NCBI GenBank assembly: GCA_012514555.1
Contig: JAAZAB010000501.1
Location: forward strand, 1 to 34,081
Length of the DNA stretch: 34,081 bases
Reading direction: 5' to 3'
DNA from: Lentisphaerota bacterium
GTDB lineage: Bacteria; Verrucomicrobiota; Kiritimatiellia; JAAZAB01
Shown here piece by piece: positions 26,162-33,092 of this stretch. Below the pieces are notes generated by a model. The model was not told where the DNA came from and did no database searches. It saw nothing but the letters and a program-made list of their open reading frames with translations. The translations under genes and the position numbers were made by a program. How positions within the stretch are numbered: the first letter of the stretch is position 1; the number at the start of each line of letters is the position of its first letter.

Positions 26162-28135
26162 TCATTTTGAAGCGGACGCCGGCCGCGCGGCCGGCGATTG
26201 TCGGGCAACATCGGGCGTTTCGGCGCCGGTCTTAGCATTGTCCGGTAGCTTGAAGCTGCAGAGATGCGAGCTGCTGGCAAAATACAGGCGGCCGTCGAGG
26301 CAGGCGCCGCCGCAGTCGCCGCTTATGGGCAGCGGCGATTCCGCCAGGAGAACAATGTCGCGCTTCTCCGGCCTGAGCCGGCCTATGCCTCTTTCGAACA
26401 GGACATAGAGCTCGCCGCCCGGGCCGGGCACGAACACGCCCGAGCCTTCCGCTGGAATAACCGGGCCGATCTTTTCGCCAATATCCTCCTCGTGAATCAC
26501 CTTGCGCCGAACGGGATCGAAAACGAAGAGCTTCCTCTGGTCCGCAAAGCCATAGACCAGCCCGTCCCTGGCGAGCGCGAGGTCCCTGTAGAACTGCACC
26601 CCGGGAAAGGGCGCCTTGCTCCATTCCACGGCCTTGGTTGCCATGTCCATGATGAAAAGCTCCGCCTCCTTTGCCTTCACCTCTCCGCCCTGGCCCGTGC
26701 GGGTCGCCGTGCCGCCGAGCAGCTTGCCGCCCGGCAGGGCCACGAGGCTGTATGTTGAAAGGTTGGGAGCAACGTTCGTGTGCGCGAGCAGAGTGGGCGT
26801 TTCGGCGCTGCGATCCCAGAACAGAAGGCCTCCGCCCGTGCGGCCATACCCGGGCCGGCCCGCGAGAATTATGGTTTTCCCGTCAGGGTGCGCCAGTATG
26901 CGGCGCGGCGAGTTTATCACCGGCGCGCAAGCGAACAGGACGCGGGGATTTGAATTCGTACGGCCGGGCTCGACCCACTCGCGCGCCGGATCCCACTCGA
27001 GCAGAATGCCGCCCGTGTAGCAGCCGGCGAACACGCGGCCGCCCTGAAGGCAAACCGAATTCCATGGCTTGTACGTGCCGTGCCGGACCCAGCGGTCGCT
27101 GCGCGGATCGTAACTGTAGAACCGCGCCGAATGCATCGTGGTGCCGCTGATCATGCCGTCTGGCGCGACAATGATGCTCCTCATGTTCGAGCCTTCGCTC
27201 TCGTAGTCGAAGCGCACCCGCTTCGCATCGTTGGTAGCCGGCCCGGCCACGACGAGCTCGCGCTCCACGAGATCCACTTTCGCAAGGCGCCGGCCGTCCG
27301 GAAAGGACATCTGGTCCCTTCTCCTTCCGAAAGCCGCCCGCCCGGGCGGCCTGCCTTCGACCTCGCAAGCCGAGCCCGCATGACACTCCAGCCACCCATC
27401 CTTCCTGCCCACTGAGACGTAAACCTTGCCGTTCCCGGCCCGGAACACCGATGCGCTCCCGGGACGCCGGTCCTTCTCGGCAACCAGGGTCTTGACGGTT
27501 TTAGACCTAGGATCGAAAGCGATAGCCTGGAACATGGTGTTCCCGACGCCCCAGTAGACCCAGCCGGCGTCGTCCAGCGACAGGCCGCCCGGATACTGGG
27601 CCCAGTTCTGCTTGTAGAGCTGGCCATAGTCCTTGAACGCGCGAGTCTTGGGATCGAACGAGACAAGACCGCTCTGCGGATAGGTGACAGACCAGATCAC
27701 CCCGTTTTCATCCTCGATGATGTTCATGGCCATCTGCGGGGCAGTGTTTGTGACAAACGTGAACGCCCGCGCAGCGGGATCGTATTCGCAGAAATGGCCG
27801 CCGAAATGAGTGTAAAACCTGTTGCCGCGCGAGAGCAGCGTGGAGTAAGGCGTATCCCCGTCCGCGGGAAAAGGCACGCTCAGCTGCGCGCTCCTGCCCG
27901 TGTCCGCGTCCACCTCCAGGAGCGCAAACGCGCCGCGAACGCCGTGCAGCCAGACCAGCGCCAGGTTGCGGCCCTTCCCGTCAACGGCTGCGGCCGTGCC
28001 GCGATTTTCGCTGACCGGGGCGGCTATTCCATGATCGGCAAAACCTTTGCCCAAATCCCGTGTTGCCGCGCCGGCCGGGCCCGCGAAGATGACCGCCGCG
28101 CTCAGAATGCTTCTTAAACAACGCGCAAATCTCAT
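26162..28135 (-). CDS. Secreted paired beta-propeller protein (A-B order), paralogue 2
   Basis: A 657-residue protein with a signal peptide (residues 1-23, MRFARCLRSILSAAVIFAG, cleavage at AGA/A). Mature module A begins LGKGFADHGIAAPVSENRG and contains GHFCEYDPAARAFTF, IIEDENGVIWSVTYP and SLDDAGWVYWGVGNTMFQ. Module B contains FPDGRRLAKVDLVERELVV, APDGMISGTTMHSARFYSYDP, the signature GRPGYGRTGGGLLFWD and a final GRLYFASSSHLCSF. Each strand group looks like a propeller blade; I estimate two propellers in one chain. No catalytic family recognised. ATG 28135 is preceded by GGAG and AGAGGA at 4-8 bases. It lies upstream of the GH42/HEAT giant copy 2, mirroring the giant-propeller pair at the left of the window but in the opposite order. 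Confidence 0.87.
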   Translation of the reverse strand: MRFARCLRSILSAAVIFAGPAGAATRDLGKGFADHGIAAPVSENRGTAAAVDGKGRNLALVWLHGVRGAFALLEVDADTGRSAQLSVPFPADGDTPYSTLLSRGNRFYTHFGGHFCEYDPAARAFTFVTNTAPQMAMNIIEDENGVIWSVTYPQSGLVSFDPKTRAFKDYGQLYKQNWAQYPGGLSLDDAGWVYWGVGNTMFQAIAFDPRSKTVKTLVAEKDRRPGSASVFRAGNGKVYVSVGRKDGWLECHAGSACEVEGRPPGRAAFGRRRDQMSFPDGRRLAKVDLVERELVVAGPATNDAKRVRFDYESEGSNMRSIIVAPDGMISGTTMHSARFYSYDPRSDRWVRHGTYKPWNSVCLQGGRVFAGCYTGGILLEWDPAREWVEPGRTNSNPRVLFACAPVINSPRRILAHPDGKTIILAGRPGYGRTGGGLLFWDRSAETPTLLAHTNVAPNLSTYSLVALPGGKLLGGTATRTGQGGEVKAKEAELFIMDMATKAVEWSKAPFPGVQFYRDLALARDGLVYGFADQRKLFVFDPVRRKVIHEEDIGEKIGPVIPAEGSGVFVPGPGGELYVLFERGIGRLRPEKRDIVLLAESPLPISGDCGGACLDGRLYFASSSHLCSFKLPDNAKTGAETPDVARQSPAARPASASK

Positions 28136-28188
28136 TGAATCCTCTCCGCGACGGCCGTACGGTCAACCTTGTCCCCATGTCCCCCAGC

Positions 28189-28289
28189 GGCGCGGATACA
28201 ACAGCCGGGGCGGCCGTGACGGCCGCGCTCCCAGGGGGCTGCAACAGCGAGCCGCACAGAGGCGCGGATACACTGCGCTCCCAGGGGGC
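28189..28289. repeat. Pair of direct repeats in a gene gap
   Basis: GGCGCGGATACA occurs at 28189-28200 and 28261-28272; GCGCTCCCAGGGGGC occurs at 28225-28239 and 28275-28289. The two motifs come in the same order with different spacers, suggesting a duplicated and then trimmed intergenic unit. It fills most of the 158 bp between two propeller genes. Confidence 0.7.
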
Positions 28290-28293
28290 CGCG

Positions 28294-30189
28294 TCACACG
28301 CGGTAGCTGTAAATCCGGGAGCCGGAGGCAAACCAGATGCGCCCGTCCTGCCATGCGCCCCCCGCGGCAATCGCCACAGGCGAGCGCGCAACCCAGGACA
28401 GCTTGAATGTGACCGGGTCCGCCTGCGCGATTCCGTTTCGGAACAGAAGGAAAATCCGGCCGTCCGGCGAAATCACGATCTTGCGCTGGCCCTGCTGCAG
28501 GTGCATTGGGCCGAAACCCGGGGCCGTCTCCTCGCGGTATATGATTTCGCGGCGCGCCGGATCAAAAACAAGGAAAAGCTTCTCTTCGTCCATCAGGCTT
28601 GGCTCGTAAACGCGGAAGTCCGCGAGCCCGTAGATCAGGCCGTCGGGCCCCGCACGCAGCTCCGAATATTCCTGCGCGCCGGGAACAAGGGCGGCATGCC
28701 ACCTTATTTTTTTCGTGGCGACGTCCAGTTCGTAAAGCTCAGCCTCTTTTGCGCGCACCTGGCCGCCCGTGCCCGCGCGCGTTCCGCTGCCGACCAGCAG
28801 GTTGCCGCCAGGCAGGGCTGCAAGCGACATTACACAATGATCGGCCAGCAGTTCCGTGTGTTTCAAGAGCGTGCTCGCGTTGGCCGCCCGGTCCCAGAAC
28901 AGAAGCCCCCCGCCGGTGTACCCGTACCCGGGCGTTCCGCCCATCACGATGGTCCGGCCGTCGGGATGCGCCAGGATGGCGTGCGGCCGGTTGATGTCGG
29001 GCTCGCATATGGCTAGAACCCGGGGATTGCTATCCGGCACGTTTCTGCGTGGCGCCGCCCAGGGCCGGACCATGTCAAGTTCCAGAAGCATGCCCTCGGT
29101 GTACGCGCCGATAAAAACGCGCTCGCCTTGATAATCCAGGACGTTCGTCTGGCCAAACACGTCCTCGTGCCGGCTTGCGCCGGTCGCCGGATCGAAGGTG
29201 AAAAACCGCATCGGAAACGCGGCGCCGCCCCCTATCCTACCGTCCGGCAGCGCGGCCACCTCCATAAGGTGCGCGCCTTCGCTCGGATAATCAAAACGCA
29301 GCGTTTTTTCAGATTGCGCCCCGGGGTCCTCCACCACCATTACGCGGTTCGTCAGGTCAAGCGTCTTGATTCTTCTGCCTGAGGGAAACTCGCGGTGAAA
29401 CGGCCAGATCGAGCCGCCAATGATCTTTTTCTTGTTCTGCGGCGGCTGCCCGGTCAATTTGACGGCCCTGTCGCGGCGCAACTCGTACCACTGGCCGTCG
29501 GACCAGTGCTTTTCATCGGAAAGACCGTAAACCTTGCCGTCTTCATCCCGGTACACATGCGAAGTCGCGTTCGGGACCCGGTCCTCTTCGGCCAGCAGAG
29601 GAACGGCCTTGCCGGATTCCGGATCGAACGCAATGAACTGGCTTAGCGTCTTGCCGACCGAAAAATATATCCAGCCGCCGGCATCCGCCGCCAGCGTATA
29701 AGGATACTGCCGCCAGTCCTGGCAATACAGAGAACCGTAATCCCGAAACTCGCCCGTGCGCGTATCGTACATGCACAAGCTGCTGTCCGGGAATGATGCC
29801 GCCCAAATTCGCCCGCCGTCGTCCTCAGTCATGCCGATTCCCAGCCGCGACTTGGTTTCGTGAACAAACGTGTAGGAGCGCGAAATGAGGTCGAACTCCA
29901 CAAAGCGGTGCTTGAACAGGGTGTAAATGCGGCTTTTAGAGGAAAACATCAGCGCAAACGGAGCATTGCCCTCCGGCAGAAACGGCATCGGGTATATGTC
30001 GGCCTTGCCCGTATCAGCGTCAATCGCCATCAGCGCAACGCAGCCCGAGGAGTCCGCCAGCCATGTCAGCGCCACATCCCGGCCGTCCTTGTCCGCCACC
30101 GCGGCAACCCCGCGGGTGCTGCTGACCGGCACCGCCACGCCATGGTCCACAAAACCGTTTCCACAATCGCGAGCCTTTCCTACATTCAC
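28294..30189 (-). CDS. Paired beta-propeller protein (A-B order), paralogue 3, no signal peptide
   Basis: The first gene of the minus-strand block. The start is set at GTG 30189 because AAAGGAG lies exactly 7 bases upstream; ATG 30216 would translate through that ribosome site. The 631-residue product begins MNVGKARDCGNGFVDHGVAVP, directly with module A, and has no signal peptide, unlike its paralogues. Module A includes KHRFVEFDLISRSYTF, MTEDDGGRIWAASFPDSSL and AADAGGWIYFSVGKTLSQ. Module B includes FPSGRRIKTLDLTNRVMVV, LPDGRIGGGAAFPMRFFTFDP, GTPGYGYTGGGLLFWD and ends with GRIWFASGSRIYSYRV. It is divergent from the sigma-54 regulator gene. Function unknown; a cytoplasmic location would be a clear departure from the other four propellers, though an unrecognised export route is possible. 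Confidence 0.85.
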   Translation of the reverse strand: MNVGKARDCGNGFVDHGVAVPVSSTRGVAAVADKDGRDVALTWLADSSGCVALMAIDADTGKADIYPMPFLPEGNAPFALMFSSKSRIYTLFKHRFVEFDLISRSYTFVHETKSRLGIGMTEDDGGRIWAASFPDSSLCMYDTRTGEFRDYGSLYCQDWRQYPYTLAADAGGWIYFSVGKTLSQFIAFDPESGKAVPLLAEEDRVPNATSHVYRDEDGKVYGLSDEKHWSDGQWYELRRDRAVKLTGQPPQNKKKIIGGSIWPFHREFPSGRRIKTLDLTNRVMVVEDPGAQSEKTLRFDYPSEGAHLMEVAALPDGRIGGGAAFPMRFFTFDPATGASRHEDVFGQTNVLDYQGERVFIGAYTEGMLLELDMVRPWAAPRRNVPDSNPRVLAICEPDINRPHAILAHPDGRTIVMGGTPGYGYTGGGLLFWDRAANASTLLKHTELLADHCVMSLAALPGGNLLVGSGTRAGTGGQVRAKEAELYELDVATKKIRWHAALVPGAQEYSELRAGPDGLIYGLADFRVYEPSLMDEEKLFLVFDPARREIIYREETAPGFGPMHLQQGQRKIVISPDGRIFLLFRNGIAQADPVTFKLSWVARSPVAIAAGGAWQDGRIWFASGSRIYSYRV

Positions 30190-30196
30190 GCTTTCT

Positions 30197-30203
30197 CTCC
30201 TTT
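30197..30203 (-). promoter_or_regulatory. Ribosome binding site deciding a GTG start
   Basis: AAAGGAG on the minus strand, 7 bases before GTG 30189. It lies inside the longer frame from ATG 30216, for which no ribosome site is visible. Confidence 0.65.
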
Positions 30204-30298
30204 CTGGCATGGCCATCCGGCTTCAATACCCCACAACGGCCATGACGCGCAAGCGTAAACCGGCAAAATAAAGGTTCTTGCTCTCGATGCGCATAACT

Positions 30299-30312
30299 GA
30301 CATCATGATGTC
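30299..30312. promoter_or_regulatory. Perfect 14 bp palindrome between divergent genes, putative operator
   Basis: GACATCATGATGTC equals its own reverse complement. It sits in the roughly 215 bp between the divergent propeller and sigma-54 regulator genes, directly beside TGATAATA (30314-30321), which could be a -10 element for the plus strand. The placement fits a shared operator; the binding protein is unknown. Confidence 0.5.
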
Positions 30313-30404
30313 CTGATAATACCCCGGTAGAAGCGCCATGAATTGTCCGCATTGAAACGCTCGCATTGACCGGCATTGACGCACGGGCATGGAACCGGAT
30401 CGCA

Positions 30405-31847
30405 GTGAAAAAGGATATTGACAAAAACCTCGGGCCCGGGACTAACGCCATTCTGGAAAGCATATCGGACGGCGTGTTCACGGTTGATTCGGACTGGCGC
30501 ATTACCTCGTTCAACCGCGCCGCCGAGACCATAACCGGCATCAGGCGAAGGGAGGCCGTCGGAAAGCCCTGCTCGGAGGTGTTCCGCGCCAGCATGTGCG
30601 AGTCGGACTGCGCGCTCCGGCACACGGTAAAGACCGGCAGGCAGGTCGTCAATCGCCCCGCTTTCATCGTGGACTCCGCCGGACGCCGCATCTCGATCAG
30701 CGTTTCCACCGCGATCCTTAAGGACGGAAAAGGACGAATGGTGGGCGGCGCGGAAACATTTCGCGACCTGAGCCTGGTCGAGGAATTGCGCAAGGAATTG
30801 ACCGGGCGTTTCGAAATCGGCGACCTGGTGAGCCGCAGCGCCGCCATGAGGGATATTTTTGACGTCATGCCCCAGATCGCGGCCAGCGAAGCGTCTGTGC
30901 TGATCTGCGGTGAAACAGGCACCGGCAAGGAACTCCTGGCGCGCGCCATCCACAACATCAGCCCCCGCAAACGAAAACCATTCGTGGCCGTCAACTGCGG
31001 CGCCCTGCCCGACACATTGCTGGAATCGGAGCTCTTCGGCTATGTGAAAGGCGCGTTTACCGGGGCCGCGAAGGACAAGCCGGGCCGCTTCGCAATGGCC
31101 GAAGGAGGAACGCTGTTCCTAGATGAAATCGGCGATATCAGCCCGGCGCTTCAGATACGGCTGCTGCGCGTCCTGCAGGACAGGAGATACGAGCCGCTGG
31201 GCGGGACCGGAACCCTGTTCGCGGATGTCCGCGTCGTGGCGGCAACGCACTGCGACCTGCCTGCGCAAATCCGCAAAGGGGCTTTTCGCGAAGATCTCTT
31301 CTATCGCTTGAACGTCGTCAAGCTGGATCTCCCGCCTCTGCGGAAGCGAAGGGAGGACATCCCCCTGCTTGCAGAGCACTTCATCGGGCGTTTCAACCGG
31401 CTGCAAGGCAAGGCCGTCACCGGCGCCTCGCCGGATGTCATGGCATTGCTGATGGCTCATGAATATCCGGGAAACGTAAGGGAACTGGAGAATATAGTGG
31501 AACGCGCCTTCGTGCTCTGCGCCTCGGGAAGGATAGAAACGGGCCATCTGCCGCCTGATCTCGCCGGACGGACTGCGGCGCCGGCCGCGCCCGCCGGCGA
31601 ATCCATGAACGCGCAGACGCGCGCCATCGAAGCGCTGGCCATTCGCGATGCCATGGAACGCCGCGGATTCAACCGCCTCGCCGCGGCCCGCGACCTGGGA
31701 ATTCATAAAAGCACGCTGTTCCGGAAAATTAAGGCGTTGGGACTCGTCTTCCAAAAGCATGCAGGACGAGCCGCCAGAAAAGCGGACCTTAATGTGCCGG
31801 CGTCCCGGGAAACCGGTGAGAACCCGCCGGCCGGGCATCGCTCATAA
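30405..31847 (+). CDS. Sigma-54-dependent transcriptional activator (PAS-AAA-Fis)
   Basis: A bacterial enhancer-binding protein that uses ATP hydrolysis to remodel the sigma-54 holoenzyme at -24/-12 promoters. The 480-residue product has an N-terminal PAS domain (about 10-125; ILESISDGVFTVDSDW, ITSFNRAAETITG), a AAA+ domain with Walker A GETGTGKE, the sigma-54 contact loop GAFTGA within ELFGYVKGAFTGAAKD, Walker B GGTLFLDEIGD and arginine-finger region FREDLFYRLNVV, and a C-terminal Fis-type helix-turn-helix (RRGFNRLAAARDLGIHKSTLF). The PAS domain carries a Cys cluster, C-x8-C-x3-C (KPCSEVFRASMCESDC), which may sense redox or bind metal. The start is taken as GTG 30405 (KKDIDKNLG); TTG 30366 would add 13 residues; neither has a strong ribosome site. 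A sigma-54 promoter and inverted repeat follow directly downstream, making the NifX-like genes its probable target. Confidence 0.93.
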   Translation: MKKDIDKNLGPGTNAILESISDGVFTVDSDWRITSFNRAAETITGIRRREAVGKPCSEVFRASMCESDCALRHTVKTGRQVVNRPAFIVDSAGRRISISVSTAILKDGKGRMVGGAETFRDLSLVEELRKELTGRFEIGDLVSRSAAMRDIFDVMPQIAASEASVLICGETGTGKELLARAIHNISPRKRKPFVAVNCGALPDTLLESELFGYVKGAFTGAAKDKPGRFAMAEGGTLFLDEIGDISPALQIRLLRVLQDRRYEPLGGTGTLFADVRVVAATHCDLPAQIRKGAFREDLFYRLNVVKLDLPPLRKRREDIPLLAEHFIGRFNRLQGKAVTGASPDVMALLMAHEYPGNVRELENIVERAFVLCASGRIETGHLPPDLAGRTAAPAAPAGESMNAQTRAIEALAIRDAMERRGFNRLAAARDLGIHKSTLFRKIKALGLVFQKHAGRAARKADLNVPASRETGENPPAGHRS

Positions 31848-31877
31848 ATCGCATTTCCGCGCTTTTATAATATCCGC

Positions 31878-31897
31878 AAGTCGTAATTATGCGACTT
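31878..31897. promoter_or_regulatory. Inverted repeat, likely upstream activator site for the sigma-54 regulator
   Basis: AAGTCG (31878-31883) and CGACTT (31892-31897) flank the AT-rich spacer TAATTATG. The site lies about 90-105 bp upstream of the -24 element at 31985, the usual distance for an enhancer bound by the Fis domain of such activators. Confidence 0.6.
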
Positions 31898-31982
31898 TGA
31901 CGCCGGCGCCCGGACAAGGGGTTTAGCGCGTATTTCCTTGCCTGCCAACGCGTTGAGGATAAGTCTCGAACAGCGCTCCGGG

Positions 31983-31998
31983 TTGGCACAAAAAATGG
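31983..31998 (+). promoter_or_regulatory. Sigma-54 (-24/-12) promoter of the NifX-like genes
   Basis: TTGGCAC, five A, then ATGG. The GG of the -24 element (31985-31986) and the -12 dinucleotide (31997-31998) are the required 12 bp apart. The -12 element reads TGG in place of the consensus TGC. Transcription would start near 32010, about 25 bases before the first NifX-like gene. Confidence 0.7.
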
Positions 31999-32034
31999 TA
32001 TATTACTGGTTATGAAACTGAAAAGCGGAGAGGC

Positions 32035-32487
32035 ATGAAGCTGGCGCTGGCAACATGGAACGGAAGGATATCCCCGCTCTTCGATGTGGCGCGCCAGGTT
32101 CTGATGCTCGACATCGAGGGCGGCCGGGTTGTCAAGCGGCACGCTGAATCGCTGCCCGGCACAAATTCGATCGCCCAGGCGAACAGCATTATGGCCCTTG
32201 GGCCGGACGCCCTGGTTTGCGGCGCCATTTCAAAGCCGCTGGCAGGACTGCTGGCGGCCATGCGCGTCCGGGTGATTCCCTTCACCGCCGGCAATGTCGA
32301 GGAAGTGCTGGCCGCCTGGATGGCCAGGACTCTGCCGAACCCGGCGCTGACCATGCCCGGGTGTTGCCGGCAACGCGGGCTCTGCAGTGGCGCCGGAGCC
32401 GGGGATGGAAACAGGCGGCGCTGCCATGAAAAAAGGAGATGTCATGAAAATCGCGATACCGTCAACCGGCAAGGCAACATCCGATAG
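32035..32487 (+). CDS. NifX/NafY-type dinitrogenase iron-molybdenum cofactor family protein, Cys-rich tail
   Basis: A small protein of the fold that carries FeMo-cofactor or related iron-sulfur clusters in NifX/NafY/NifB C-termini; many members in organisms without nitrogenase have unknown roles. The first 95 residues show the family pattern: MKLALATWNGRISPLFDVA, then LGPDALVCGAISKPLAGLL and VIPFTAGNVEEVL. The remaining 55 residues are unusual: PGCCRQRGLC followed by an Arg/His/Cys-rich run with an imperfect RRCHEK/RRCHEN repeat. The final 44 bp overlap the next gene in another frame, so part of this tail may be a by-product of overprinting. ATG 32035 has GGAGAGG just upstream. It is the first gene after the sigma-54 promoter. 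No nif structural genes are visible, so nitrogen fixation should not be inferred. Confidence 0.88.
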   Translation: MKLALATWNGRISPLFDVARQVLMLDIEGGRVVKRHAESLPGTNSIAQANSIMALGPDALVCGAISKPLAGLLAAMRVRVIPFTAGNVEEVLAAWMARTLPNPALTMPGCCRQRGLCSGAGAGDGNRRRCHEKRRCHENRDTVNRQGNIR

Positions 32488-32806
32488 CCTGGACCCGCGC
32501 TTCGGACGGGCAAAATTTTTCATCGTCGCGGACACGGCCACGGACGAGGCATCGGCCCATGATAACGCGCAGAACTTGAATGCCGCGCAGGGCGCTGGCA
32601 TCCAGTCTGCGGAAACGGTCGCCAAGCTGGGCGTTGAAGCGGTTGTAGCCGGCAATGTCGGGCCAAAGGCTTTTCGCGTCCTGAACGCGGCGGGCATCAA
32701 GATTTTCCTGGCCCCACAAGGCACGGCGGCTGACGCCATTCGAAAATTCAAGGCCGGCGAATTGAAGGAAGTTTCTTCGGCAAATGTTGAAGGACACTGG
32801 GCATAG
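32444..32806 (+). CDS. NifX/NafY-type dinitrogenase iron-molybdenum cofactor family protein
   Basis: A compact 120-residue member of the same family. It shows MKIAIPSTGK, DPRFGRAKFFIVAD, NAAQGAGIQSAETVAKLGVEAVVAGNVGPKAF and the closing FKAGELKEVSSANVEGHW, all typical of stand-alone NifX-like proteins. Members bind iron-sulfur or Mo-Fe clusters in some cases; the role here is unknown. ATG 32444 is chosen because AAAAAGGAG ends 5 bases upstream; in-frame ATG 32426 lies before that site. It overlaps the previous gene by 44 bp in a different frame, so the two are translationally coupled and under the same sigma-54 promoter. Confidence 0.93.
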   Translation: MKIAIPSTGKATSDSLDPRFGRAKFFIVADTATDEASAHDNAQNLNAAQGAGIQSAETVAKLGVEAVVAGNVGPKAFRVLNAAGIKIFLAPQGTAADAIRKFKAGELKEVSSANVEGHWA

Positions 32807-32836
32807 CGTTCAAAAGGCAGGACGTCCGGCTTCGCG

Positions 32837-32862
32837 CCGGCGGGCAACATGGCGCCCGCCGG
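32837..32862 (+). terminator. GC-rich hairpin after the NifX-like pair
   Basis: CCGGCGGGC (32837-32845) pairs perfectly with GCCCGCCGG (32854-32862) across an 8-base loop, 30 bp after the stop codon. No T-run follows, so it may terminate inefficiently or protect the 3' end. The rest of the 285 bp gap to the peroxiredoxin holds a second weak hairpin (AGCGGG near 32887 with CCCGCT) and the leader frame described separately. Confidence 0.45.
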
Positions 32863-33020
32863 ACAGGTGCGCGGAGCGTGACATAAGCGGGTTAAAGATA
32901 TGGAGTCTCAACCCCCGCTGAAATAACGGCGGCGCACAGGCCCCCTGCCCGGCGTGAAACAGGCGAACCTACGCAGCAGGGACTGCGCATTCGCATAAAG
33001 GAGGATTACGCGCACGGGAA

Positions 33021-33092
33021 ATGCGGCCGCACACGAAACCGTTCCGGCCGCTGATTGCAGGGCATACGGTCAAAACACATCACAAGGAATAA
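33021..33092 (+). CDS. Possible 23-codon leader frame before the peroxiredoxin
   Basis: ATG 33021 opens a 23-residue Arg/His/Lys-rich frame (MRPHTKPFRPLIAGH then TVKTHHKE) whose TAA (33090-33092) overlaps the peroxiredoxin ATG as TAATG. A strong AAGGAGG (32998-33004) lies 16 bases upstream, farther than ideal. It could couple translation or act as a leader, but the short length makes chance likely. Confidence 0.25.
   Translation: MRPHTKPFRPLIAGHTVKTHHKE

Noticed and set aside
28189-28289. CRISPR array
   Set aside because: Only two copies of each short motif with unequal spacers, and no cas genes.
32035-32806. Evidence for nitrogen fixation from NifX-like proteins
   Set aside because: The family is widespread in non-fixing anaerobes, and no nifH, nifD, nifK or nifB gene is in the window.
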